NCBI RefSeq assembly: GCF_004570865.1
Contig: NZ_SPQS01000008.1
Span: forward strand, 186,001-250,000
Direction of reading: 5' to 3'
Source of the DNA: Bradyrhizobium frederickii
GTDB taxonomy: Bacteria > Pseudomonadota > Alphaproteobacteria > Rhizobiales > Xanthobacteraceae
DNA: 64,000 bases
Shown here: piece by piece, positions 12,334 through 20,896 of the stretch
Layout: every line of letters begins with the position of its first letter
Numbering within the stretch: the stretch's first letter is position 1
Notes under the pieces: generated by a model
The model's input: only the letters and a program-made list of their open reading frames with translations
What the model was told of the DNA's origin: nothing
Database searches by the model: none
Made by a program: the position numbers and the translations under genes

Positions 12334-14003
12334 TGGCGAAGCCCGAGGAACTGGTATTTGCGCCGCTCGGCGGCGTCGGCGAGATCGGCATGAACCTGTC
12401 GATCTACGGCCTCGGCAACCGCCAGCAGCGCGCCTGGCTCGCGGTCGATCTCGGCGTCTCCTTCGGCGACGAGGAGCATCTGCCGGGCATCGACCTGATC
12501 ATGCCGGACATCTCCTTCCTGGAGAAGGAACGCAAGAACCTGATGGGCCTGGTGCTGACCCACGCCCATGAGGACCATTTCGGCGCCATCATCGACCTCT
12601 GGCCGAAGCTGAAATGCCCGATCTATGCGACGCAGTTCAGCGCCGCGCTGTTCGAGGCCAAATGCGCCGCCGAGCGCAACGCGCCGAAGATCCCGGTGAC
12701 GGTGGTGCCGTCGGGCGGGCGCATCGACGTCGGCCCGTTCAACGTCGAATTCATCCCCGTCGCGCATTCCATTCCCGAAGCGCACGCGCTGGCGATCCAC
12801 ACCTCGGCCGGCACGGTGCTGCACACCGGCGACTGGAAGATCGACCCGACCCCGACCCTGGGGAGCCCGACCGACGAGAAGCGGCTGCGCGAGCTCGGCG
12901 AGGCGGGCCTGCTCGCCTTGATCGGCGATTCCACCAACGCGGTGCGCGACGGCCGCTCGCCCTCGGAAGCCGAGGTCGCCCGGACCATCATCGATCTCGT
13001 GAAATCGGCAAAGGGCCGCGTCGCCGTGACGACCTTCGCCTCCAACGTCGCGCGCATCAAGGCCGTGGCCGCCGCCGCGAAAGCCGCCGACCGCGAGGTC
13101 GTCGTGGTCGGCCGCGCCATGGAGCGCGTGGTGCAGGTCGCGCGCGAGACCGGCTATCTCGACGGCGTGCAGAATTTTCGCTCGCCCGACATCTACGGCC
13201 ATCTGCCGCAGGACAAGGTGCTGGCGCTGTGCACCGGCAGCCAGGGCGAGCCGCGCGCCGCGCTGGCGCGCATCGCCAATGACGATCATCCCGAGATCAC
13301 GCTCAACCGCGGCGACAGCGTGATCTTCTCCTCGCGCACCATTCCCGGCAACGAGAAGGCCGTCGGCTCGATCATCAACAATCTGGTGCTGCAGGGCGTG
13401 GAGATCATCACCGACCGCGACGCCCTGGTTCACGTCTCCGGCCATCCCCGCCGCGACGAATTGCGCGACCTGATCGCCTGGACCAGGCCGCAGCTCTTGA
13501 TCCCCGTCCATGGCGAGGCCCTGCATCTGTACGAACACGCCAAGCTGGCGCGCGCTGCCGGCGTGCCGCGCGTGCTGGTCTGCCGCAACGGCGACCTGGT
13601 CAAGCTCGGCCCCGGCGATCCCGGCATTATCGGCGAGGTGCCGTCGGGCCGTCTCTACAAGGACGGCACGATATTGGAGGATTCCAAGTCCCGCGCCGTG
13701 GTCGAGCGGCGGCGCATGGCGTTCTCCGGCTGCGCCTTTGTCGCCATTGCCATGACCGAGCAGGGGGAGCTCGCCGACGATCCCGAGGTCGACCTGGTCG
13801 GCGTCCCCGAGAAGAACCGGGCGGGCGAGCCATTCGACGACATCGTCTTCGACGCGGTGATGTCGACGATCGAGGGCCTGCCGAAGGCGCGCCGCCGCGA
13901 TGCGGATGCGCTGGCCGAGTCGGTGCGACGCGCTGTCCGGGCCGTCATCAACGAACATTGGGGCAAGAAGCCTCCCTGTCTGGTACACGTACTGACAGTC
14001 TAA
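12330..14003 (+). CDS. rnj: ribonuclease J (metallo-beta-lactamase/beta-CASP RNase)
   Basis: This 557-residue RNase J-type endo/5'-exoribonuclease acts in rRNA maturation and mRNA turnover. The zinc motif THAHEDHFGA (T77-A86), the downstream HTGDWKID, the beta-CASP region around TTFASNVARI and the C-terminal PVHGE motif are all present. The start at 12330 overlaps the birA stop; a second ATG follows immediately at 12333. Long open sequence upstream in this frame is a shadow of birA and is not part of the protein. Confidence 0.95.
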   Translation: MMAKPEELVFAPLGGVGEIGMNLSIYGLGNRQQRAWLAVDLGVSFGDEEHLPGIDLIMPDISFLEKERKNLMGLVLTHAHEDHFGAIIDLWPKLKCPIYATQFSAALFEAKCAAERNAPKIPVTVVPSGGRIDVGPFNVEFIPVAHSIPEAHALAIHTSAGTVLHTGDWKIDPTPTLGSPTDEKRLRELGEAGLLALIGDSTNAVRDGRSPSEAEVARTIIDLVKSAKGRVAVTTFASNVARIKAVAAAAKAADREVVVVGRAMERVVQVARETGYLDGVQNFRSPDIYGHLPQDKVLALCTGSQGEPRAALARIANDDHPEITLNRGDSVIFSSRTIPGNEKAVGSIINNLVLQGVEIITDRDALVHVSGHPRRDELRDLIAWTRPQLLIPVHGEALHLYEHAKLARAAGVPRVLVCRNGDLVKLGPGDPGIIGEVPSGRLYKDGTILEDSKSRAVVERRRMAFSGCAFVAIAMTEQGELADDPEVDLVGVPEKNRAGEPFDDIVFDAVMSTIEGLPKARRRDADALAESVRRAVRAVINEHWGKKPPCLVHVLTV

Positions 14004-14015
14004 CGGGAGAGAACC

Positions 14016-14420
14016 ATGCTGGGCCGGCTCAACCATGTCGCGATCGCGACCAAGGATGCGGTCAAGGCTGCGAAGATCTACGGAGCGGCGTTCGGCGCGC
14101 AGATTTCGGACGCCGTGCCGCTGCCCGAGCACGGCGTCATCACCGTGTTCGCGACGCTGCCCAACACCAAGATCGAGTTCATCGAGCCGCTCGGCGAGGC
14201 CTCGCCGATCGCAAAATTCGTCGAGCGCAACCCCGACGGCGGCATCCACCACGTCTGCTACGAGGTCGTGGACATCATCGCCTCGCGCGACACGCTGGTG
14301 AAGGAGGGGGCAAGGGTGCTCGGTGACGGCGTGCCGAAGATCGGCGCCCACGGCAAGCCGGTGCTGTTCCTGCATCCGAAGGACTTTTCCGGCGCGCTGG
14401 TCGAAATCGAGCAGGCGTAA
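14016..14420 (+). CDS. mce: methylmalonyl-CoA epimerase
   Basis: This 134-residue vicinal-oxygen-chelate protein interconverts (2R)- and (2S)-methylmalonyl-CoA in propionyl-CoA catabolism. Two VOC half-modules are visible with metal ligands in LNHVAIAT (H7), GGIHHVCYEV and the terminal LVEIEQ glutamate. It follows RNase J after 12 bases with a GGGAGAG ribosome-binding site. A glyoxalase or dioxygenase relative is less likely given the length and the exact terminal motif. Confidence 0.92.
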   Translation: MLGRLNHVAIATKDAVKAAKIYGAAFGAQISDAVPLPEHGVITVFATLPNTKIEFIEPLGEASPIAKFVERNPDGGIHHVCYEVVDIIASRDTLVKEGARVLGDGVPKIGAHGKPVLFLHPKDFSGALVEIEQA

Positions 14421-14429
14421 GGCCGTCCC

Positions 14430-14705
14430 ATGGCCATCCAGATATCGACCGCGATCGCGATCTACTTCGTCATCTGGTGGGTCGCGTTGTTCGTGACGCT
14501 GCCGTTCGGCGTGCGCAGCCAGCACGAGGACGGCGTCGGCGCGCCCGGCACCGACCCCGGCGCCCCGATCCTGACCCGGATGGGCCGCAAGCTGATCTGG
14601 ACCACGATCATCTCGGCCATCGTCTACGGCCTCGGCATGGTCGCCTATAGCGCCGGCTATCTCTCGGTCGAGCGCCTGTCGAAGATGATGGGCATGCCGT
14701 TTTAG
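14430..14705 (+). CDS. DUF1467-family small membrane protein
   Basis: This 91-residue protein has two hydrophobic helices, one at residues ~7-28 and one at ~58-78, and the conserved stretch FVTLPFGVRSQHEDG between them, which is typical of the DUF1467 family. In many alphaproteobacteria this gene follows mce and precedes proS. Here it ends the rightward cluster just before an inverted-repeat element. The function is unknown. Confidence 0.85.
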   Translation: MAIQISTAIAIYFVIWWVALFVTLPFGVRSQHEDGVGAPGTDPGAPILTRMGRKLIWTTIISAIVYGLGMVAYSAGYLSVERLSKMMGMPF

Positions 14706-14723
14706 GTTTATCTTCGTGCGGCC

Positions 14724-14892
14724 CATCCTTCGAGACGCCCGCCTTTGGCGGGCTCCTCAGGATGAGGACAGGGTGCGCGGCGGCAGTTTCAAAGGGACAC
14801 CGCTGTCAGTTAGCCTCATCCTGAGGAGACCGCCACCGGGTCCGCGCAAGAGCGCGGCCCGATGACAGGCTCAGCGGTCGTCTCGAAGGACG
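14724..14892. repeat. REP-like nested inverted repeat
   Basis: Two nested inverted pairs define this element. The outer arms are CATCCTTCGAGACG (14724-14737) against CGTCTCGAAGGACG (14879-14892, one mismatch). The inner arms are CCTCAGGATGAGG (14755-14767) against its perfect complement CCTCATCCTGAGG (14814-14826). It also holds the small hairpin GCCCGCCTTTGGCGGGC. The sequence is related to the elements at 24640-24772 and 24826-24936. There is no ORF; it is probably a dispersed intergenic palindromic element. Confidence 0.8.
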
Positions 14893-14960
14893 AGGCGCTT
14901 GCTTCATCTCGCCGCGTGCTTAGAATTTTTCGCCTGGCTCATTGTTTCGGGGGGACACAA

Positions 14961-15308
14961 ATGACTTTTCAACGCATCGTCGTCGCGCTGCTGGTGCTGA
15001 TCGTCGCCGGGCTCGGTGCCATCGGCTATGTCGAGTGGAAGATGGCGATGCAGCTGCGAACGCTGAAGGCGTTCGTCGAGGGCTACGTCTTCAACGAAGC
15101 GGTGATGGCCTGCGAGCAGGCCAAGAGCTCGACACCGTTCAAATGGAACGGCGGCAAGAGCACCTCGGTGATCGGCCTGAACTCGGTCAAGCTGGACAAA
15201 TACAACGTCAGCGCCAGCTACACGCTGGTGGCGGATCTCGTTTATTGCGATTACGATCCGATCAAAAGAAAGGCCGAGATCGGCTCGAGCTTCCTGGAGC
15301 GGGAGTAA
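14961..15308 (+). CDS. hypothetical membrane-anchored protein
   Basis: This 115-residue protein starts at the ATG preceded by GGGGGGAC; the longer frame back to 14862 runs into the repeat element and is unlikely to be translated. A single hydrophobic helix (IVVALLVLIVAGLGAIGYV, residues ~5-23) acts as signal anchor or signal peptide. It is followed by a polar domain with two cysteines (VMACEQ and VYCDYD) that could form a disulphide outside the cytoplasm. I do not recognise the family. Confidence 0.65.
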   Translation: MTFQRIVVALLVLIVAGLGAIGYVEWKMAMQLRTLKAFVEGYVFNEAVMACEQAKSSTPFKWNGGKSTSVIGLNSVKLDKYNVSASYTLVADLVYCDYDPIKRKAEIGSSFLERE

Positions 15309-15396
15309 TTGTTCGGTGTCCCGCGTGAACTCGGCGCAGTATTGCGCATCTCTTGACGCGAGTGCGTAGCCTCGACGCACTTTTCACGCAAGACTA

Positions 15397-15660
15397 TCAA
15401 ATCGTTCGGCGTTGGCGGCCCGCGATCATTCCGTAGACGAGCAGCACGATGATCGCGCCAACGACCGCGCCGATCAATCCTGCCCCTTCTCCGGGACGAT
15501 ACCAGCCGAGGGCCTGGCCGAGGTAGGTCGCAACGAATGCGCCCACGATCCCGAGGATGGTCGTCAGGATGAAGCCGGACGGCTCATTGTCCCCGGGCAT
15601 GATGAATTTGGCTATGACGCCGGCGACGAAGCCGATGATGATCGTCCAGAGAATGCTCAT
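15397..15660 (-). CDS. GlsB/YeaQ/YmgE-family small membrane protein
   Basis: This 87-residue protein is made of three glycine-rich hydrophobic helices. It contains the family hallmark stretch MSILWTIIIGFVAGVIAKFIMPG at the start and LTTILGIVGAFVATYLGQALGW in the middle. The MSILW start (15660) is the usual one; an upstream in-frame ATG at 15675 (MKRFEM) overlaps the ribosome-binding site. Members are commonly linked to stress responses. It lies 30 bases downstream of the YidB-like gene on the same strand, so the two may be co-transcribed. Confidence 0.85.
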   Translation of the reverse strand: MSILWTIIIGFVAGVIAKFIMPGDNEPSGFILTTILGIVGAFVATYLGQALGWYRPGEGAGLIGAVVGAIIVLLVYGMIAGRQRRTI

Positions 15661-15690
15661 TTCAAACCTCTTCAAGTTAAGCAGCGGCAG

Positions 15691-16158
15691 TTAAGCCTGC
15701 GGCAGGCGCCCGTCCGGTGTGTACTTGTCGATTGCCGACGGCAATTCCCGGGACAGCCTTGCGAGGATCTCGTCTTGAGAGAGCCCCGTCTGCTGTTCGA
15801 GCTTCTCGAGCACGTCGGCGCCAACGGCAGTTTTCAGCTCAGGCGGCGTAATCTCCTTGTTGGGGCCGGGCTTTACCCAGGAGTCGGCTATCTCGCCCCG
15901 GCCATTCTGGTTAAACCTTTCCAGGAGCTCGCCAATTCCTCCATTGAGCAGCCCCCCGATGCCGCCCGCGCCGAGCATGCCGCCCAGGTTGCCCAACATT
16001 CCCCCGAGCGGCTCCTGAGCACTCCCGCCGGCGGGCCCTCCGCCCGCAGACCCTGCGCCTGAACCCTTCAGCAGTTCGGCCAGCTTGTCGCGGTTTTGAT
16101 AGCCAGCTATGGCCAGCATCGCCAGAAGGGCAGTCATGGAAGGCATTCCGCGTGCCAT
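15691..16158 (-). CDS. YidB family (DUF937-like) protein
   Basis: This 155-residue protein has an N-terminal hydrophobic stretch (MTALLAMLAIAGY), a glycine-rich low-complexity middle (GGMLGNLGGMLGAGG) and a C-terminal DUF937 module. The C-terminal module holds the typical WVKPGPNKEITP and LEQQTGLSQDEILARLS, where the helix pairs with the ELPSAIDKYTPDGRLP end. The start is set by a GGAGA ribosome-binding site seven bases upstream of 16158; the longer upstream frame has no such signal. The function is unknown. Confidence 0.85.
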   Translation of the reverse strand: MARGMPSMTALLAMLAIAGYQNRDKLAELLKGSGAGSAGGGPAGGSAQEPLGGMLGNLGGMLGAGGIGGLLNGGIGELLERFNQNGRGEIADSWVKPGPNKEITPPELKTAVGADVLEKLEQQTGLSQDEILARLSRELPSAIDKYTPDGRLPQA

Positions 16159-16195
16159 TGGCGTCTCCTTGAGATCCGAGATCCGAGAAGAGCGA

Positions 16196-16220
16196 AACTG
16201 TCTCAACACGCATGAGTTCC
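16196..16220 (-). promoter_or_regulatory. possible EcfG-type (general stress) promoter for the YidB/GlsB pair
   Basis: On the minus strand GGAAC (16220-16216) is followed after 16 bases by AGTT (16199-16196). The alphaproteobacterial EcfG consensus is GGAAC-N16-18-CGTT, so this has one mismatch in the -10 element. It lies 38 bases upstream of the YidB-like start. It fits the stress association of the GlsB family, but a match this short can occur by chance. Confidence 0.35.
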
Positions 16221-16488
16221 CGAGATCGCGCATGATCACTCGCGGCGAAGCGTCTCTCTGGCGCGAGGGAGAGAAGCAACGACGGGGTGGGACGGGCTGG
16301 CCGGGGACGACGGCAGGAGGTAGTAAATCCCATCTCAGCTCGACCTCGGCGGAGCCGGACGATCTCAGGACCAAGCGCCACGCGAGAACGCAAATGTCAT
16401 GATCGGAAGCCGCCGCCCGGATCATCGATCTCCATCAGCGCCAGGCGTCGGACTGAATCGAGAAGCGCGCTCAAAGCGGCCTGTTTGA

Positions 16489-16665
16489 TCGAGCCTGGCT
16501 CGATCGCTTTCCAGCGTTGCTGCCAGCGAATATCGGTCGCTGCTGGGCCGGAACGGCTTCCGCGTCGTGTCGCATGTCGCCGACGATCGCGATTGCGGCG
16601 GCCACACGATCTGGCTTGCACAGCGCATCGATACGCTCGGTTCAGTCGAACGATTGTGGCGATAG
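16489..16665 (+). pseudogene. possible remnant of a methyltransferase-like C-terminus
   Basis: The frame opens directly after a TGA at 16486 and ends at TAG 16663-16665. It has no ATG or GTG start, yet reads like a conserved C-terminus: SEYRSLLGRNGFRVVSHV, then ADDRDCGGHTIWLAQ. This resembles the tail of class I SAM-dependent methyltransferases or related proteins. With no start or N-terminal domain in any nearby frame it is best read as a decayed fragment. The assignment is by impression only. Confidence 0.3.
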
Positions 16666-16769
16666 GCGCCAGCGCGCTTTTTGGCTATGATGATCCGAAA
16701 AGAAGGCCGGCTCAAATCCTGACATGGGAGTGAACAGCTGCTCCCGCCGGCATAGTGGGGGAGACCGGC

Positions 16770-18086
16770 ATGAGTTCAGCGCCTCGACCGTTGGCCGATC
16801 CGCGGCGGCAGGGTTATCGAATTCTCCATGAAGCCGATTTGCGGGATTACATTGCAGAGATCTTCGATGTCGCGGCCCGGCTGGGCGGCGAGCCGGCGTC
16901 CTGGACGATCACCGAGGTCGGCGACGGCAATCTCAACCTCGTCTTCATCGTCAAGGGCGCGCGCGGCGGCGTCGCCGTCAAGCAGGCGCTGCCCTATGTC
17001 CGCCTCGTCGGCGAAAGCTGGCCGCTGCCGCTGTCGCGGGCCCATTACGAATATCTGGCGCTGTCGAAGCAGGCCCAGCTCGCACCCGGTCTCGTGCCGG
17101 CTTTGCTGCATCACAACGAGAATCTGGCGCTGACGGTGATGGAGCTGCTTGAGCCCCATATCATCATGCGCAAGGGGCTGGTTGCGGGCACGCAATATCC
17201 GCGCTTTGTGGACGACATCACCACCTTCATGGCGCGCAACCTGTTCTTCACCTCCGACCTCGCGCTGTCCGCCGCCGAGAAGAAGGAGGGCATCGCCGCT
17301 TTCGCCGGCAATCACGCGCTGTGCAAGATCACCGAGGATCTGATCTTCACCGATCCCTACCGTATCGCCGAGCAGAACCGCTGGACCGCGCCGTATCTCG
17401 ATGCCCTCGCCGCGGAACTGCGCGATGACATGGAGCTGCACGTCGCGATCTCCCGGCTGAAGCTGAAGTTCATGGCAAGCCCGGAGGCGCTGCTGCACGG
17501 CGACCTCCACACCGGATCGATCATGGTCACGGAGAGCCAGACGCGGGTGATCGACCCCGAATTCGCGTTCTATGGCCCGATGGGGTTCGACGTCGGCGCC
17601 GTGCTCGCCAACCTCCTGATGGCCTATTTCGCCTCAGCCGGTCACGAGCGTTCACCGGGCGAGCGGGCCGCCTTCGAAGGCTGGGTCCTGGAGACGGTCG
17701 AGCAGGTCTGGAGCGAATTCGCCCGCAAATTCCTCGAGCTCTGGCGCGCCGGCGCGGCAGGCGACGCCTATCCCGCCTCGCTCTTTGCCGGAGAGAAGGG
17801 CGCCGCGCGGCTGGAGGCCGAGCGGCAGGCCTACCTGCAGCGCCTGTTCACTGAGACGGTCGGCTTCGCCGCCGCAAAGACCATCCGCCGCATCTTCGGC
17901 CTCGCCCACAACATCGACTTCGAGCTGATCGCGGACCCGAAGACGCGCGCCATCAGCGAAGCGCGCGCGGTGCGGCTGGCACGTGCCATGATGGTGGAGA
18001 CGGGGACGTTCCGGACGATCGCCGACGTTACGGGGGCTGCGCGAAAACTGCGGGACTGGATGCCGGAATTGTCAGGTTGGAGATAG
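16770..18086 (+). CDS. mtnK: S-methyl-5-thioribose kinase
   Basis: This 438-residue enzyme phosphorylates 5-methylthioribose with ATP in the methionine salvage pathway. It has the aminoglycoside-phosphotransferase-like kinase fold: an N-terminal lobe with GDGNLNLVFIVKG (nucleotide loop), the catalytic loop HGDLHTGSIMV (H243-V253) and the metal-binding DPEFAFYGPMGFDVG segment. The ATG at 16770 is preferred over the in-frame GTG at 16755 because the GGGGGAGA ribosome-binding site lies between them. No other mtn gene is in the window. Confidence 0.93.
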   Translation: MSSAPRPLADPRRQGYRILHEADLRDYIAEIFDVAARLGGEPASWTITEVGDGNLNLVFIVKGARGGVAVKQALPYVRLVGESWPLPLSRAHYEYLALSKQAQLAPGLVPALLHHNENLALTVMELLEPHIIMRKGLVAGTQYPRFVDDITTFMARNLFFTSDLALSAAEKKEGIAAFAGNHALCKITEDLIFTDPYRIAEQNRWTAPYLDALAAELRDDMELHVAISRLKLKFMASPEALLHGDLHTGSIMVTESQTRVIDPEFAFYGPMGFDVGAVLANLLMAYFASAGHERSPGERAAFEGWVLETVEQVWSEFARKFLELWRAGAAGDAYPASLFAGEKGAARLEAERQAYLQRLFTETVGFAAAKTIRRIFGLAHNIDFELIADPKTRAISEARAVRLARAMMVETGTFRTIADVTGAARKLRDWMPELSGWR

Positions 18087-18092
18087 ACGCCC

Positions 18093-18977
18093 TCAATACA
18101 GCCGTATCGGCAGCGGGACACCCTCGGGGCCGACCAGAAGGCCCCAGGCCTCGTTGGCCGCGACCTCGAACTCCCGGCTCGCGGCCGCGCTGCCGTCGAG
18201 CTTGAGGGTGACCTTGTATGTGCCGGGCGACAGATCGATCTTCTGGCTATCAGGCAATTTGTCCGCGGCGACGTCGGAGTCGATCAGTCTCTCTCCGGCG
18301 TGAGCCGCCAGTTTGATGGTTCGCCCATTGACGGTGACGTCGGCCGCTTCGTCCGTCTTGTTGCCGAGCAACAACATCACGCGGCCCGGCGCCGGCTGGA
18401 TGGCGGACGTGGCGGCCAACAGCTTACGCAGCGAGAGGTCGGCAATCGTCATGTTGTCCTGACGGACCAGCCGCAGCAGCCCCGGCCCATCTGACGTCGT
18501 GAAGGCGACGACGGCCCGATCGGGCGCGACGACCGCACCGTCATCTTCGGTCCAGCCGCGCTTTGCGAGTGCAGCGCGATAGAAGCCGAGCACGGCCTCG
18601 ACACCAAGCGGCGTCTCGACGTGAGCCGACCTGATGAACGGTGAATTCTTCGCGGTCATCAGGCCCCAACCTTCCGCGAGCGGCAGGCCCATGTCGTCGG
18701 ACATCTTGGCCTCGAACGTCCGGCTTGTCGCCCGTGCCAGAAGCCCGATGGCGTCGCACAGCAGGCGCCCGCCGAGATAGTCCGGGGCGCAACGGTCCCT
18801 GAGTGCCCACCATGTATCGTCGACGTACCCGTTGGACCGTGTGGTGTGGGACCAGCTGACCTGGATGGTGTTCGTCGGGCTGTCACGGAGAGCGTCCGGC
18901 GCAACGGGAATCGCCATCGCGGCCGTCGCGGCCACCAGGCTGCCGGCGAGCAAGGCGCCTAACGTTCGGCGTTTCAT
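18093..18977 (-). CDS. hypothetical exported protein
   Basis: This 294-residue protein has a clear signal peptide (KRR followed by LGALLAGSLVAATAAMA, cleavage near residue 22) and no further membrane helix. Two cysteines in DRCAPDY and RLLCDAIG could pair. The C-terminal half (after ~residue 175) is beta-rich with the pattern LSPGTYKVTLKLDG and reads like an immunoglobulin-like or carbohydrate-binding fold. It converges with mtnK, with 6 bases between the stops. I do not recognise the family; a periplasmic role is inferred from the signal peptide. Confidence 0.75.
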   Translation of the reverse strand: MKRRTLGALLAGSLVAATAAMAIPVAPDALRDSPTNTIQVSWSHTTRSNGYVDDTWWALRDRCAPDYLGGRLLCDAIGLLARATSRTFEAKMSDDMGLPLAEGWGLMTAKNSPFIRSAHVETPLGVEAVLGFYRAALAKRGWTEDDGAVVAPDRAVVAFTTSDGPGLLRLVRQDNMTIADLSLRKLLAATSAIQPAPGRVMLLLGNKTDEAADVTVNGRTIKLAAHAGERLIDSDVAADKLPDSQKIDLSPGTYKVTLKLDGSAAASREFEVAANEAWGLLVGPEGVPLPIRLY

Positions 18978-19246
18978 TTTTTAGGCAATCCTCAGGGCTC
19001 AGATGACGATCCAGAGCTTGGTCGCGTTGACCGGGAAAAATGTTCACCGGCCCGGGTCGCCCGATGACGGCACCGCGTCAGTGCGGCTTGCACCGCTCGG
19101 GGGATGCAACCTGGCCTCCGAGCTCCTCGCCGAAGCGCCGCCATCTCGGAACTGACATTGCTCTCCAGCAAAAACGAAGCTTGCATTCGATGGGCTGCGA
19201 ATGATCAAATCTCTGATCGGCATCGAATTGCGTTGTTGGGGGACAC

Positions 19247-20836
19247 ATGATGTTCAGGATGATCGCTATCATCGCGGGAATGGGGCTGGCGCTCGCCGCA
19301 ACGGCGGAGGCCCAGACGCCGCGCAAGGGCGGAACCATCCGCATGACGGCGCCCTACGGCTCGAGCTTCACGAGCCTCGACATTCACACCACGCAACGCG
19401 CCCAGGACGAGATCTACGCCAAGGCGCTGCATCGCTCGCTCTACGTCTGGAATTCCGCGGAAGGCAAGCCGGTTCTGGAACTCGCCAAGGAGGAAGTGGT
19501 CTCCGGCGGCGGCCTGGTTCACACTTTCAAGCTGCGCGACGACGCCTATTTCCACAATGGCCGCAAGATGACGGCCGACGATATCATCTGGTCCTATAAC
19601 CGCATCATGGACGGTACCAAGGCCTATCCCGGGGCGCGGTTCGTCCGCGTCATCGAGGGCGCCGCCGCGGTCGAGAAGGGCCAGGCCAAGGAAATCTCCG
19701 GCCTGAAGAGGATCGACGATTTCACCATTGAGATGAAGCTGACCGAGAAAGTCGATCCGGGCTTCTACTTCTTCACCGCGCTGACTTCGATCTATCCCGC
19801 CGACGAGGGCGCCAAGGAGAGCTTCATCCAGAAGCCGATCGGCCTTGGACCGTTCAAATTCGTCGAGCATGTGCCGGGGTCGCGCATCGTGCTGGAGCGG
19901 TGGGACCGGTTCTACAAGCCCGGCAAGCCCTATGCCGACAAGGTCGTCGTGTCGATCATGGCCGAAGCCGCGGCGCGCGACGTCGCCTTCCGCAACAAGG
20001 AGATCGACACCTCGGTGCTGGGACCTGCGCAATACGTCGCCTATCAGTCCGATGCCGCCCTCAAGGGCACCATCGTCGAGGTCGCCGAGGTCTTCACGCG
20101 CTACATGGGCATGAATCCCACGTTCAAGCCGTTCTCCGACAAGCGCGTGCGGCAGGCGATCAATTACGCGATCGATACCGATCTGATCATCAACAAGCTG
20201 GTCAAGGGCAAGGCCTATCGCGCCACCAGCTGGCTGCCGCTGACCTCGCCCGCCTACGACAAGGCCATGAAGCCTTACCCCTACGACCCCGCCAAGGCCA
20301 AGCAATTGCTCGCCGAGGCCGGCTATCCCAACGGCTTCGAGTTCGAATGGACCACCAGCCCGAATGAAAGCTGGGGCCTGCCGATCGTGTCGGCCGTGAT
20401 CCCGATGCTGGACAAGGTCGGCATCAAGGCCAAGGTCAAGCAGGTCGAGACCGCGGTGCTGGCGGAGGTGGTTCGCACCGGCGACTACCAGGCCTTCATC
20501 TATTCCCAGGCCAGCGGTCCGGATCCGCTGGCTGCGCTCAAATGCTTCCACTCGTCGACACCGCAACCGGCCTGCAACTACATGGCCTACAAGAATGCCG
20601 ATTTCGACAAGATCGTCGAGCAGGCAGGGCAGGCCGACGACGTCGCAAAGCGCGGCGAATTGCTGCAACAGGCCAATGCACTGCTCTATGAGGAGGCTCC
20701 GGTCTGGTTCTTCAACTACAACAAGGCGGTGATGGCGGTGCAGCCTTGGCTCAAGGGGGTTCAGCTGAACGCGACGGAGCTGACCCATCAGAACGTCGAA
20801 GATCTCTGGGTCGACGAGACCTCGCCCGCGAAGTGA
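19247..20836 (+). CDS. ABC transporter substrate-binding protein, peptide/nickel (family 5) type
   Basis: This 529-residue periplasmic binding protein delivers its ligand to the permeases encoded downstream. The signal peptide covers ~23 residues (ends ATAEAQ). Family-5 features are RKGGTIRMTAP at the mature N-terminus, the VHTFKLRDDAYFHNGRKMTADDIIWSYNRI block and MNPTFKPFSDKRVRQAINYAID in the middle. A GGGGGACAC ribosome-binding site precedes the ATG. Ligand class (di/oligopeptide, nickel or another small molecule) cannot be told from sequence. Confidence 0.93.
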   Translation: MMFRMIAIIAGMGLALAATAEAQTPRKGGTIRMTAPYGSSFTSLDIHTTQRAQDEIYAKALHRSLYVWNSAEGKPVLELAKEEVVSGGGLVHTFKLRDDAYFHNGRKMTADDIIWSYNRIMDGTKAYPGARFVRVIEGAAAVEKGQAKEISGLKRIDDFTIEMKLTEKVDPGFYFFTALTSIYPADEGAKESFIQKPIGLGPFKFVEHVPGSRIVLERWDRFYKPGKPYADKVVVSIMAEAAARDVAFRNKEIDTSVLGPAQYVAYQSDAALKGTIVEVAEVFTRYMGMNPTFKPFSDKRVRQAINYAIDTDLIINKLVKGKAYRATSWLPLTSPAYDKAMKPYPYDPAKAKQLLAEAGYPNGFEFEWTTSPNESWGLPIVSAVIPMLDKVGIKAKVKQVETAVLAEVVRTGDYQAFIYSQASGPDPLAALKCFHSSTPQPACNYMAYKNADFDKIVEQAGQADDVAKRGELLQQANALLYEEAPVWFFNYNKAVMAVQPWLKGVQLNATELTHQNVEDLWVDETSPAK

Positions 20837-20896
20837 CCTACGCTCGCGCGCTCCCTCCATCGCCGCAAGCCATGGAGGGAGAGAGGAACAGTGCCG

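Larger units (their letters stand above)
16159..16769. other. 610-base stretch without a convincing intact gene
   Basis: The left part holds the minus-strand promoter region of the YidB-like gene. The middle contains a possible coding remnant (listed separately at 16489-16665). The right part leads into mtnK, whose ribosome-binding site GGGGGAGA is at about 16757-16764. Overlapping open frames on both strands show no recognisable protein family, start signals or membrane segments. Confidence 0.5.

Noticed and set aside
14862..14960. Longer N-terminus for the hypothetical protein at 14961
   Set aside because: It would be encoded by repeat-element sequence. The ATG at 14961 has a good ribosome-binding site and starts a signal-anchor.
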